This document shows positions 27,828-36,440 of a stretch of 38,253 bases of DNA, piece after piece. The notes beneath the pieces were generated by a model. It saw only the letters and a list, made by a program, of their open reading frames with translations, made no database searches and had not been told where the DNA came from. The stretch comes from Planctomycetota bacterium (lineage in GTDB: Bacteria; Planctomycetota; Planctomycetia; Gemmatales; Gemmataceae): the NCBI GenBank assembly GCA_021325115.1, contig JAJPHU010000087.1, forward strand, positions 1 to 38,253, written 5' to 3'. Numbering within the stretch: position 1 is the first letter of the stretch; every line of letters begins with the position of its first letter. The position numbers and the translations under genes are program-made.

Positions 27828-30509
27828 ATGAAAAAGCACTTGTTTATTTGCTTGTTCACCCTCGTTTTTCTGCCGTTGGCCGTTGCCGCGCCTCCGACGT
27901 TGAAGGAAGCGCGGCAACGCTGGCTGAGCGGCAACTATGGCGAAGCTCAGGAGATGTTTGAGACGCTGGCCAAGGATGTCAAACTGCGGCCCGCCGCTAC
28001 TGTCGGACTCAGCCGAGCGCTCGAAAGCGAAGGTAAATACGATAAGGCGTTGGCTGTGGTCGAGACGGCACTCAAAGACCACCCGAAGGATGCCAGTCTA
28101 CTCGCACGTCAGGCAGAGCTGCTGTATCGGCGTGGACGCTGGGACGAAGCCGAAAAAGCAGCCAACATCGCCATCGAGGCTCGTTCTCATGCGGAACGAG
28201 GAAACGAGGGAGGTGTTTTCCTCGCACGCTGGGTACGGGCGCAGATTTATCGCGATCGCGGCGACATAAAAAAAGCCGGCGATGAGTGTAGGTGGTTCGT
28301 CCGCACCTATGTGCAGCGCGAGGAAAAGGATGATCCCATCAAGGATTCGGAAGAATTGGTTCTGGTCGGTCTGGCCAGCGCCGAGCATGCCCGCTGGAAT
28401 AACTTGTCTGACCAGTTCCAATTCATCCTTAACGAGGTGTACGCAGATGCTCTTAAATACGATAAGCAGTATTGGCCGGCCGAATACCAGGCCGGCATGC
28501 TTCTGCTGGAAAAATACAACCGACCGGAAGCACTCAAAGCGTTCGACAATGCCTTAAAGATCAATCCCAGCGCCGCCGAGGCGATCACGGCCAAGGGAGT
28601 GCTGGCCTTATCGAAGCTCGAAATCAAGGAGGCCGAGCGCTTCGCCGAGCAAGCGCTGAACATCAATCCGGAATTGCCCGAAGCGCTGCGCCTGCGTGCC
28701 GATGTCCACTTGGCCTCGGAAGATGTGAAGGCGGCGCTGAAAGAGTTGGATCGGGCACGCAAGATCAACCCGCGCGATGAACAGACCCTTGGGCGTATCG
28801 CCGCTTGTCTGGTGTTGCAGAGAAAGAAAGAGGATTTAGCCGCACTGATCAAGAAAGTCGAACGCTTTGATCCCAAGCCGGCTGCCTTTTACTTTGCGAT
28901 GGGCGAACGATTGGAGGAGCGCCGCTATTACGATGAGGCGGAGAAATGTTTTCGGAAAGCGGTAGAATTGCGGCCTCACGTACCGGATGCGCTCAACAGT
29001 CTCGGCCAGCTTTACATGCGCATGGGACTGGAAAAAGAAGCGCGTAGCACTCTCGATCAAGCCTTCAAGGCCGACCCCTTCAACGTCCGAACCAAGAACC
29101 TCCTCAAGGTGCTCGATCATCTGAAAAAATATGAGACTCTGAAGACGGATCATTTCGAGCTGCGCTACGATCCCAAAAACGACGCCGCCCTCGCGCACTA
29201 CATGGCCCCGTATCTGGAGAGGATCTACGCCGACTTGGCTAAAAAATTCCATTATCGGCCTCAAGGACCAATCCTCATTGAAATCTTCACCAGCCATCAG
29301 ATGTTCAGCGGCCGCATTGTCGCTCTGCCGGACTTGCATACCGTCGGTGCCTGCACCGGCCGAATGTTCGCTATGGCCTCACCCAATTCTCGCGATCTCG
29401 GCAAGCCGTTCAATTGGGGCCGCGTGCTCCGCCATGAAATGGTCCACATTTTCAATCTCGAACAGACCCATTACCTCGTGCCGCACTGGCTGACGGAAGG
29501 ATTGGCCGTCAATAACGAAGGTTTCCCGCGACCGTCCCGCTGGAACGAGCTGTTGCGCGAACGAGTACAATCCGGCGAGTTGATGAACCTGGATAACATC
29601 GAGCTAGGTTTCATTCGGCCGCGCGGGCAGGAAGAATGGGACCTGGCGTATTGTCAGAGCCAGCTCTATGTCGATTACATCAAGGACAAATATGGAACGG
29701 CGGCCATCGGCGACATGCTGGCGGCCTATGGCGACGGCCTGAGTACCGCCGCGGTCATTCAGCGCGTGTGCAAGATAGACAAAGAGACGTTCGAGAAGGG
29801 CTATCGAGCTTACCTCGATGAAACGATCAAGCCGCTCCAGCGCAGCAAGCCGGGCCAGAAGAAGCGGACGTTAGCTGAACTTAAGACGGCCTACGAGAAA
29901 GAGAACGACCTGGATGCCGGCGCCGAGTTGGCCATGTTGTACCTCAAACGTGATCGTATTTTGGCGCGGAAAATTGCTGAGGACGTGCTCGATCGCCGAA
30001 GGAACCATCCCAAGGCGCTCTACGTGCTGGCGCGTTTGGAGCGCTTGGCTGGCAACGTCAAGCGCGAGCGTACGCTGCTGGAAGAGGCACTGAACAAGGG
30101 CGATCCCGACCCGCTGATTCTGTTGACGTTGGGGAAGATCTACTACGACGACCGCGAGCTTGACAAGGCAGCGCAATTGTTCGAACTGGGCCGCAGCATC
30201 GAGCCGTTCGAGCCGAGTTGGTTAAAGGAACTGGCACGCGTCTATGCGCAGAAGGACGATAAAACCAAGCTGATCGGCGTGCTCAAAGATCTGGTGCCGA
30301 CGGATCCCGATGATTTGGCGATGCGTCTGCGGCTGGCTCGTTTGCTGTTGGAGAACGGCGATGCCGCTGAGGCGGAGAAATATGCCCGGCAGGCGATGGA
30401 GATCAACGTCCGGGCTAAGGAAGGGCAGGAGTTGTTGCTCAAGACGCTGCAAGCGCAGAAAAAAGACGAGGAAGCGGACAAGTTGCGTCGGTTGTTTGGA
30501 GAGAAGTAA
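27828..30509 (+). CDS. secreted TPR protein with gluzincin (peptidase MA-like) domain
   Basis: 893 residues with a signal peptide (MKKHLFICLFTLVFLPLAVAA). TPR repeats fill about 25-435 (GNYGEAQEMFETLAKD, YNRPEALKAFDNALKINPSA, YYDEAEKCFRKAVELRP). A zinc metallopeptidase domain follows at about 440-680 with HEMVH (His536, His540) and the third ligand in WLTEGLA, about 17 residues on. More TPRs lie at about 690-890 (ELDKAAQLFELGRSIEP). The architecture matches secreted M1-like peptidase MA proteins of planctomycetes. The substrate is unknown. A short palindrome at 28180-28200 codes for ARSHAERGNEGG between two TPR units and lengthens the loop there. ATG 27828 is the only candidate start before the signal peptide. 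Confidence 0.9.
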   Translation: MKKHLFICLFTLVFLPLAVAAPPTLKEARQRWLSGNYGEAQEMFETLAKDVKLRPAATVGLSRALESEGKYDKALAVVETALKDHPKDASLLARQAELLYRRGRWDEAEKAANIAIEARSHAERGNEGGVFLARWVRAQIYRDRGDIKKAGDECRWFVRTYVQREEKDDPIKDSEELVLVGLASAEHARWNNLSDQFQFILNEVYADALKYDKQYWPAEYQAGMLLLEKYNRPEALKAFDNALKINPSAAEAITAKGVLALSKLEIKEAERFAEQALNINPELPEALRLRADVHLASEDVKAALKELDRARKINPRDEQTLGRIAACLVLQRKKEDLAALIKKVERFDPKPAAFYFAMGERLEERRYYDEAEKCFRKAVELRPHVPDALNSLGQLYMRMGLEKEARSTLDQAFKADPFNVRTKNLLKVLDHLKKYETLKTDHFELRYDPKNDAALAHYMAPYLERIYADLAKKFHYRPQGPILIEIFTSHQMFSGRIVALPDLHTVGACTGRMFAMASPNSRDLGKPFNWGRVLRHEMVHIFNLEQTHYLVPHWLTEGLAVNNEGFPRPSRWNELLRERVQSGELMNLDNIELGFIRPRGQEEWDLAYCQSQLYVDYIKDKYGTAAIGDMLAAYGDGLSTAAVIQRVCKIDKETFEKGYRAYLDETIKPLQRSKPGQKKRTLAELKTAYEKENDLDAGAELAMLYLKRDRILARKIAEDVLDRRRNHPKALYVLARLERLAGNVKRERTLLEEALNKGDPDPLILLTLGKIYYDDRELDKAAQLFELGRSIEPFEPSWLKELARVYAQKDDKTKLIGVLKDLVPTDPDDLAMRLRLARLLLENGDAAEAEKYARQAMEINVRAKEGQELLLKTLQAQKKDEEADKLRRLFGEK
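28180..28200. repeat. short palindrome inside the TPR gene
   Basis: CTCGTTC and GAACGAG, 7 bases apart, followed by a second AACGAGG. It resembles the CTCGTTCC/GGAACGAG type of dispersed bacterial palindromes. It encodes a loop insertion between two TPR units. One copy only is seen in this window. Confidence 0.4.
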
Positions 30510-30557
30510 CTTTTATGTTGCTGAGCGAGGTATTCGGCAAAGATGGGAGGCTAACAC

Positions 30558-31061
30558 ATGGGATTCAGTATCTGTTACCGCTCGACGCGGCCGGTCAGTC
30601 CAGCGGAAGCCGCAGCCATCAACCGAACTGCCGAGGCCGCTTGCCAGGGGTATACTTGGCTGAGTTGTGAGTCGCTCCTCCTTTCCATTGATGACGAGGA
30701 CAGCCACCTTCACGGTTCCAGCAAGCCCAACTTTCATCCGCACTTCGAGGATGTGGTCTCAGCTGCCAACGAGAGGTTACCGGACGGCACGGTCCGGAAT
30801 CTGCTCGAGGTGCTTTGCCGGATCAGTCGGGAGCACAGCATTGATTGGGAGATTAGCCACGACTACAGCGACGGCCCAATCGGCTACATCCGAGCCGGAG
30901 TGTGTGACGCCGACGTTCAAACGCAAATAGAGATATTCGCCGATGTCGCGGAGGAGTTGAGTAACCTCCGCGATGACAAATTCTTCGATCGTGACATGAA
31001 TGATGAGGACGAAGACGATGAAGGTCCATCCATTCTACCTTTCCGGCCTAAAAGCGATTAA
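30558..31061 (+). CDS. conserved-looking hypothetical protein with acidic C-terminus
   Basis: 167 residues. ATG 30558 follows GGGAGG with good spacing. The N-terminus MGFSICYRSTRPVSPAEAAA and the motif GYTWLSCESLLL suggest a folded cytoplasmic alpha/beta protein, and DDEDSHLHGSSKPNFHPH is His/Asp-rich. The C-terminus is strongly acidic (RDMNDEDEDDEGPS). There is no signal peptide or membrane segment. I recognise the general style from planctomycete genomes but no named domain. It is 48 bp behind the TPR peptidase and may share its transcript. Confidence 0.75.
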   Translation: MGFSICYRSTRPVSPAEAAAINRTAEAACQGYTWLSCESLLLSIDDEDSHLHGSSKPNFHPHFEDVVSAANERLPDGTVRNLLEVLCRISREHSIDWEISHDYSDGPIGYIRAGVCDADVQTQIEIFADVAEELSNLRDDKFFDRDMNDEDEDDEGPSILPFRPKSD

Positions 31062-31189
31062 CACAGGTGCCGGACATCCTCCTCTTGTCGAGTTCATCGC
31101 TTGTGCCCTACACTGATTGGCGGTGGGTGCCGCGCTTGCTGAGAGCAGCGGCATGGTTTCTCTCTTCCTTAACTACGTTCAATATTTTC

Positions 31190-31489
31190 GTGAACTTACA
31201 ACAATTGCAGGACATCATTCGTAATACCTATGACGCCAAGGACCGGCGTCGCGGCGTCGAAGGTACGTTTATGTGGTTCATGGAAGAAGTCGGCGAGTTG
31301 TCAGCAGCGCTGCGGAGCGGCAGTGATGCCGAGTGCGCGGCCGAGTTTGCCGACGTGTTGGCCTGGCTGGCGACGTTGGCCAATATCGCTGGCGTCGATT
31401 TGACAGCAGCCGTACAAGCCAAGTATGGCAGCGGCTGTCCCGGCTGCCATCAGAGCCCCTGCGTATGCGATCAGACGGAGAAACCGTGA
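31190..31489 (+). CDS. MazG-like nucleotide pyrophosphohydrolase
   Basis: 99 residues from GTG 31190. The frame is open to 31067, but the family N-terminus begins at NLQQLQDIIRNTYDAKD, so the shorter start is chosen; its ribosome site is poor. The MazG all-alpha NTP-PPase motifs are complete: FMEEVGELSAAL (the E-x-x-E pair) and AAEFADVLAWL (the E-x-x-D pair) bind magnesium. Such enzymes hydrolyse NTPs to NMP and pyrophosphate, often as house-cleaning. A Cys-rich tail (GCPGCHQSPCVC) is unusual for MazG generally and could bind a metal. The stop overlaps the start of the next gene (GTGA), which indicates translational coupling. Confidence 0.85.
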   Translation: MNLQQLQDIIRNTYDAKDRRRGVEGTFMWFMEEVGELSAALRSGSDAECAAEFADVLAWLATLANIAGVDLTAAVQAKYGSGCPGCHQSPCVCDQTEKP

Positions 31490-33900
31490 ACTCAACAAGG
31501 CAGATCGATGACCAGCCCGCAGCGCCAGCAAGGGTTTATTTGATACACTTGCTGGCGCTGCGAGTTGGTATGTTGTTATTTCTTGGTCTGGGGACTGCAA
31601 CGTCCGTTTGGGCCGCCGCGCCGCCGCGCATCGACGACAAGGGCATTCGCATCGGCTTACGTGCCGGAACTCACACGGCGCGCTCGCGTAACGGCGTATG
31701 GACACCGGTGATGGTCCCGCTCCAGTCGGGAACGGACGATGTGCCGCACGACAGCTATCGGCTCGTTGTGGAAACTACGGATGGCGACGCGGTACCCTAT
31801 CGCTACACCGTCGCTGTACCGGCCATCCCGGCCCACAGCACGCAGGCCGTCTTCGCTTACGTTCGCCCCGGCAGCTCCGGCGCTGCCTTTACCGTGACGT
31901 TGCAGACGATGGAGGGTTCAGACGTGCAGACGGTCAAGGACCTCAGCCGTGATCCCAACAGAAAGGAAATCCTCGAACCGCGTGAAGTACTGTACCTGAC
32001 CCTCGGCTCGCCTTTGCCTGGTCTGAAAGTTGCGCCCAAGTCGGAAGCAGCTGGAGCAGCCCCGCAGCTGGATAATCAGGACGAAGAAGCGGTAGCCGGT
32101 TTGGCTTCCATCGAGAACGTCGCCGACATGCCCGATCGCTGGTTCGGCTACGAAGCGGTGGACGTGATCGTGATAACCACATCCAACGATACGTTCATCC
32201 AACAGCTTCTGAGTATGGACAAGGCCCGACGGGACGCCTTGCTTGATTGGGTGCGGCGGGGCGGCCGACTGGTGCTATCGGTTGGCCGCAATCAGCCGAG
32301 TGTGGCGAAATGGCTGGAGAACGTACCGCTGGTGGACGGTGTATTTCAGGGTAAGATCATGCGCCCTTCGCTGCCCAACTTTCAATCGTGGTGCGGCGCC
32401 GATCCGCGGCAGAAACAACCACTCCGCAACATCGAAATCACGCGTGTTCAGCCAGGACCGAGCATGCACGGGCTGGTTTACGAAGATCCAGCGACCAGCG
32501 ATGGGGAGCTAAGGCCGATCCTCTGGCAATCCAGTTGCGGTCTGGGGCGAGTCCTTCTCGTCGCTTTCGATCTCGATGCTCCGCCGTTCTCGACCTGGGA
32601 CGGACAGGGCGCCTTCTGGAAAAAGTTGCACGAGGAGATCACGCCGCATGTCTCTGTAGGGGATGCTAATTTACCTGCCGGTCCCTTCGTCCCGGGCGGC
32701 GAGTTGGCTGTCGATCTCAAACGGGAGCTGGAGACTTTCCAGGAAGTGCCGGTTATCTCGTTCGGCTGGGTCGCTTTGTTCATCCTCTTTTACATCGCCC
32801 TTGTCGGCCCGCTTGATTACCTTCTGTTGAAGAAGGTCTTCAAACGTCTGGAACTGACCTGGATCACTTTCCCCGTACTGGTGCTGATCGTCAGTGTGGC
32901 TGCCTATGCAACGGCTTCTTACGCCAAAGGCGACGATTTGAGAATAAACAAGATCGACTTGGTAGATATTGATCTGCACACCCCTGGGCAAATCTACGGC
33001 CGCAGCTGGTTCACTCTGTTCAGTCCACGCATCGGAAATTACACGATCGGCCTGGAACCGGCCACGCCGGAATGGGGCGGACACTGGGATGTCAACGATG
33101 CCGACACGCCGGTGCCGCCGGTACTGATGGCGGTGATGGATAGTCCCGAGCCGGGACTGGGCGGCAATTCGCAGAGCTTGTTTCGCCGTCCCTACGCGTA
33201 CGTGGCTGATGCCGGCGGTCTCTTGCGCGTGCCTATCCCTGTATGGGCAACGCGCACCTTCATTGCTTCATGGCGTACGCCTTTGAAAGATGCTCTGCAC
33301 AAAGATCATCCACTGCCTATCCAGGCAGAATTGCGTATCAGCCGTGATGGCAAAGCGCTCAGCGGCACTATCACCAACCATCTGCCGGCCGAATTGCAAG
33401 GGATGGTGCTGTTCTTCCAGGGCCAGTGGTATCTGCTCGGCGACCTGGTGCCCGGTGAAACGCGCGAAGTTGCGCCGCTGTTCGAGCCGGACATTAAACC
33501 GCACAGTCTGCAAGAATGGTTCAGCGAGGGGAGAGTGTTGCAGCCGCAGCATTCGACATCGTTTCCTGGTTCTTATAAGATGTTGCGATCGCTTTTGTTC
33601 CACGGCGCACCCGGGGGCGGACAACAGGCCAACAGTGGCCTGCGTTCTCTCGATGAAGGCTGGCGTGTCCTGTCGCTCGGCGAAGGACAGCAGCGCCGCT
33701 ATCGGGACGAGGCGATCTTGGTTGCCCGCACGCCGCCGCGCAGCGATCACGCTGAAATAATCGCCCAAGACGGTGTTTCACCCACGCGCCTATGGCTCGG
33801 TGAATTGCCAGGCACACAGCCGCAACGTCCTGCTTTGTCGGGCTATTTACAACAAGAAACTTATGTGCGTATCTATATACCTTTAGTCCGCAGTCAATAA
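31486..33900 (+). CDS. membrane protein with amidotransferase-like extracytoplasmic region
   Basis: 804 residues. The GTG at 31486 overlaps the MazG stop and has GGAG six bases upstream; the frame upstream of it lies inside mazG. A signal segment (LLALRVGMLLFLGLGTATSVWAA) is followed by a beta-rich region. A Rossmann-like part comes next, with DVIVITTSNDTFIQQLL and LLDWVRRGGRLVLSVG, resembling class I glutamine-amidotransferase-like folds without catalytic residues. Two membrane helices lie near 425-475 (VALFILFYIALVGPLDYLLL and ITFPVLVLIVSVAAYAT). The last 330 residues are extracytoplasmic. Proteins with the GPLDYLLLKK signature usually accompany ABC-2 type ATPases, as here. The last codons lie in a repeat arm. 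The transported substrate is unknown. Confidence 0.8.
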   Translation: MNSTRQIDDQPAAPARVYLIHLLALRVGMLLFLGLGTATSVWAAAPPRIDDKGIRIGLRAGTHTARSRNGVWTPVMVPLQSGTDDVPHDSYRLVVETTDGDAVPYRYTVAVPAIPAHSTQAVFAYVRPGSSGAAFTVTLQTMEGSDVQTVKDLSRDPNRKEILEPREVLYLTLGSPLPGLKVAPKSEAAGAAPQLDNQDEEAVAGLASIENVADMPDRWFGYEAVDVIVITTSNDTFIQQLLSMDKARRDALLDWVRRGGRLVLSVGRNQPSVAKWLENVPLVDGVFQGKIMRPSLPNFQSWCGADPRQKQPLRNIEITRVQPGPSMHGLVYEDPATSDGELRPILWQSSCGLGRVLLVAFDLDAPPFSTWDGQGAFWKKLHEEITPHVSVGDANLPAGPFVPGGELAVDLKRELETFQEVPVISFGWVALFILFYIALVGPLDYLLLKKVFKRLELTWITFPVLVLIVSVAAYATASYAKGDDLRINKIDLVDIDLHTPGQIYGRSWFTLFSPRIGNYTIGLEPATPEWGGHWDVNDADTPVPPVLMAVMDSPEPGLGGNSQSLFRRPYAYVADAGGLLRVPIPVWATRTFIASWRTPLKDALHKDHPLPIQAELRISRDGKALSGTITNHLPAELQGMVLFFQGQWYLLGDLVPGETREVAPLFEPDIKPHSLQEWFSEGRVLQPQHSTSFPGSYKMLRSLLFHGAPGGGQQANSGLRSLDEGWRVLSLGEGQQRRYRDEAILVARTPPRSDHAEIIAQDGVSPTRLWLGELPGTQPQRPALSGYLQQETYVRIYIPLVRSQ

Positions 33901-33969
33901 CCTGTAATCCGTAGCAAAGGCATGCTTGTTTTTGCTACCGACTACCGACTACGGACTGTGGACTGCGGA
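33887..33969. repeat. inverted repeat with heptamer array
   Basis: The left arm (33887-33918, TCCGCAGTC to CCGTAGCAAA) pairs imperfectly with the right arm (33931-33969, TTTGCTACCGACT to GACTGCGGA). The right arm is five degenerate 7-mers, ACCGACT, ACCGACT, ACGGACT, GTGGACT and GCGGACG. It overlaps the last codons of the preceding membrane protein gene and ends 9 bp before the ABC ATPase start. Confidence 0.7.
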
Positions 33970-33978
33970 CGACGAAAG

Positions 33979-34914
33979 ATGATTGAAACACGCGATTTGA
34001 CCAAGATGTACGGCGAGTTGTACGCCCTCAATCGGCTGACGCTCAAGCTGGAACGCGGCGATGTGTATGGCTTTATCGGGCCGAACGGCGCCGGCAAAAC
34101 GACGACCATGCGCATCCTGGCCACGCTCCTCAATCCCACCTGGGGCGAGGCGATGGTATGCGGCTACTCGATTTACAACAATGCCAAGGAGATCCGCCGG
34201 TTAATCGGCTACATGCCGGACTTTTTCGGCGTCTATGACGACATGAAAGTTACAGAATATCTCGAATTCTTTGCCGCTGCCTATCGCATTCAAGGTCCGG
34301 CACGGCGCCGCAAGGTCGAGCAAGTGCTGGAGTTGGTTGATCTAGGCTTTAAGCGCGACGCTCTGGTAACGAGCTTGTCGCGCGGCTTGACACAGCGGCT
34401 GGGACTGGCCCGCGTGCTACTGCATGAGCCGCAGGTGTTGCTGCTTGATGAGCCGGCCAGCGGCCTCGACCCCCGCGCCCGTATTGAGATGCGCAGCCTC
34501 TTGAAAGAGTTGCGCAAGATGGGCAAAACGATCCTCGTTTCCAGCCACATCCTGCCGGAATTGGCCGACATCTGCAACAAGATCGGTATCATCAACGACG
34601 GCGTTCTTCTCTTTGATGGCGATGTGCAATCGGCCATCCGTCAAGTTCAGCAGCATACGGTTTTCCTGGTCGCGGTCGGCGACGGCAAAACCTCTGTGGC
34701 CCGCGAGCTACTCGAAGCACATCCCGATATTCTTAAAGTCGAGTCGCGTGCGGACGGCGAATACTTGCGCATCACACTCAACCATAACGTGCATGACGGC
34801 AGCTTCATCCCGGAACTTCTGCTGCAAAATAGACTACGCTTGAAAATGTTCAAGGAAGAAGAAATCGACCTGGAAGATGTGTTCATGGGTATTACAAAGG
34901 GCATAACAAATTGA
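33979..34914 (+). CDS. ABC transporter ATP-binding protein
   Basis: 311 residues from ATG 33979; the 19-codon extension to 33922 is repeat-derived and rejected. Walker A GPNGAGKT (34-41), Q-loop-region YMPDFFGVYDD, Walker B VLLLDEP near 153, D-loop SGLD and H-loop SSHI are intact. The signature reads LSRGL rather than LSGGQ. The C-terminal 90 residues fit the ABC-2 or drug-export type (HPDILKVESR). No permease gene is adjacent; the upstream membrane protein has only two obvious helices beyond the signal. It would energise export of an unknown compound together with a membrane partner encoded nearby or elsewhere. Confidence 0.92.
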   Translation: MIETRDLTKMYGELYALNRLTLKLERGDVYGFIGPNGAGKTTTMRILATLLNPTWGEAMVCGYSIYNNAKEIRRLIGYMPDFFGVYDDMKVTEYLEFFAAAYRIQGPARRRKVEQVLELVDLGFKRDALVTSLSRGLTQRLGLARVLLHEPQVLLLDEPASGLDPRARIEMRSLLKELRKMGKTILVSSHILPELADICNKIGIINDGVLLFDGDVQSAIRQVQQHTVFLVAVGDGKTSVARELLEAHPDILKVESRADGEYLRITLNHNVHDGSFIPELLLQNRLRLKMFKEEEIDLEDVFMGITKGITN

Positions 34915-35004
34915 AACTGCAAGCAACTCCTGACCTCGACAGGGGAACTGGACATGCATTAGTATGGTTGCTGCTGTTTGCTCCCTTTCCAGGAGTTGAA
35001 AACC

Positions 35005-35403
35005 ATGACGACCTTATCGCAACCACTAATCGTGGCAAGTAGTACCAACGGCCGGATGTCGCCGCTGGAGAACAGTGACCGCTTAACGCGGCCGGAATTC
35101 GAGCGCGGGTATGCGACCACGCCGAATGTCAAGAAGGCGGAACTGACCGAAGGAATCGTCTACCGCCGCAACCGAACCATCGATTGGTTTGTCCTGCGCG
35201 GGGGACGCTATGAGCCATTGGCTGCGGCGACGGATGGCTTGTGTCGGAGTGAAGTGCTGCCCGGTTTGTGGCTGGACGCGGCAGCCCTGCTGCCCGGCGA
35301 CTTGCTGACTGTGTTTCAGATGATGCAGCGCGGGTTGGGCAGTCTCGAACATGCGACGTTCGTGCGCCGTTTGCAAGAAGTCGCAGGACAAGAGCGATCG
35401 TAA
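35005..35403 (+). CDS. Uma2-family protein lacking its central catalytic region
   Basis: 132 residues. ATG 35005 has AGGAG at good spacing. Residues 25-50 (LENSDRLTRPEFERGYATT, VKKAELTEGIVY) match the N-terminus of Uma2 (DUF820) proteins. Residues 55-130 (IDWFVLRGGRYEPLA, GLCRSEVLPGLWLDAAALL, RGLGSLEHATFV) match the C-terminus. The roughly 100 residues between, which hold the PD-(D/E)XK nuclease-like motif, are absent while the frame is intact. It could be a non-catalytic product or a pseudogene that has stayed in frame. It lies between the ABC ATPase and galE on the same strand. Confidence 0.7.
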   Translation: MTTLSQPLIVASSTNGRMSPLENSDRLTRPEFERGYATTPNVKKAELTEGIVYRRNRTIDWFVLRGGRYEPLAAATDGLCRSEVLPGLWLDAAALLPGDLLTVFQMMQRGLGSLEHATFVRRLQEVAGQERS

Positions 35404-35441
35404 TTCCGAACATCTCAGCGCGTATTTTCCGAGTAAATCCC

Positions 35442-36440
35442 ATGCGTATTCTCGTTACCGGCGGGGCCGGCTACATCGGTAGTCACGCAGTTCGTTTGTT
35501 TCTCGCGCGCGGACATGACGTATGGATCTATGACAATCTGTCCATGGGGCATCGCGCCGCTGTGCCGGCCGAGCGACTGATCGTCGGCGACTTGGCTGAG
35601 ACGCAACGGCTGGATCAGGCACTCGTCGAGCATCGCATCGAGGCCGTCGTCCACTTCGCTGCCTTTGCCTACGTCGGCGAGTCGGTCGAACAGCCGGCCA
35701 AATATTATCAGAACAATCTCATCAATACTCTGAATCTGCTCGATGCCATGCGACGGTTGCGTATCGGCCGCATCGTTTTTTCCAGTACCTGCGCTACTTA
35801 CGGCTTGCCGGAGAAAGTGCCGATCACTGAAGACGAGAAACAGAAACCGATCAATCCCTACGGCAACACCAAACTGGCAATCGAGCGCGCCCTGACCGAT
35901 TATGCCACCGCCTACAACTGGGGCTTCGCCGCTCTGCGTTACTTCAACGCCGCCGGCGCTAGCCCGGATGGCGACATCGGCGAAGACCACGAACCAGAGA
36001 CCCATCTGATCCCCTTGGTGCTGCAAGCAGCGCTGGGTCAACGGCCGGCCATCACGGTCTTCGGCAGCGATTATCCAACGCCAGACGGTACTTGCATCCG
36101 CGATTACATCCATGTCGATGACCTGGCTGAAGCGCATCTACTGGCCCTGGAAAAGCTGTCGCCCGGCAAGCAGCTGCGCTACAATCTCGGCACCGGCCGC
36201 GGCTACAGTGTGCGCGAAGTGATTCACTTGGCCGAAGAAGTGACGGGTAAGCGGGTACCGGTCAAGGAAGGACCACGCCGTCCCGGCGATCCGCCAGCAC
36301 TGGTGGCATCGGCTGAGAAGATTCAGCGCGAGTTGGGATGGAAGCCACATTACACGGATTTACGGGGCATTTTGGAGACAGCCTGGAACTGGCATCGGCG
36401 TCATCCCAGAGGCTACGATGATCGAGCTAACCGTCGATAA
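35442..36440 (+). CDS. galE: UDP-glucose 4-epimerase
   Basis: 332 residues, the usual length. ATG 35442 starts the NAD-binding Rossmann motif MRILVTGGAGYIGS (G7-x-x-G10-x-x-G13). The catalytic set is present: SSTCATYG (Ser/Thr 114-116) and Tyr140-x-x-x-Lys144 in PYGNTK. RYFNAAGASPDG and CIRDYIHVDDLA are GalE-specific. It interconverts UDP-glucose and UDP-galactose in the cytoplasm to feed glycan synthesis. The longer frame back to 35268 runs inside the upstream gene and is rejected. Its end overlaps the next start by 23 bp. Confidence 0.95.
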   Translation: MRILVTGGAGYIGSHAVRLFLARGHDVWIYDNLSMGHRAAVPAERLIVGDLAETQRLDQALVEHRIEAVVHFAAFAYVGESVEQPAKYYQNNLINTLNLLDAMRRLRIGRIVFSSTCATYGLPEKVPITEDEKQKPINPYGNTKLAIERALTDYATAYNWGFAALRYFNAAGASPDGDIGEDHEPETHLIPLVLQAALGQRPAITVFGSDYPTPDGTCIRDYIHVDDLAEAHLLALEKLSPGKQLRYNLGTGRGYSVREVIHLAEEVTGKRVPVKEGPRRPGDPPALVASAEKIQRELGWKPHYTDLRGILETAWNWHRRHPRGYDDRANRR

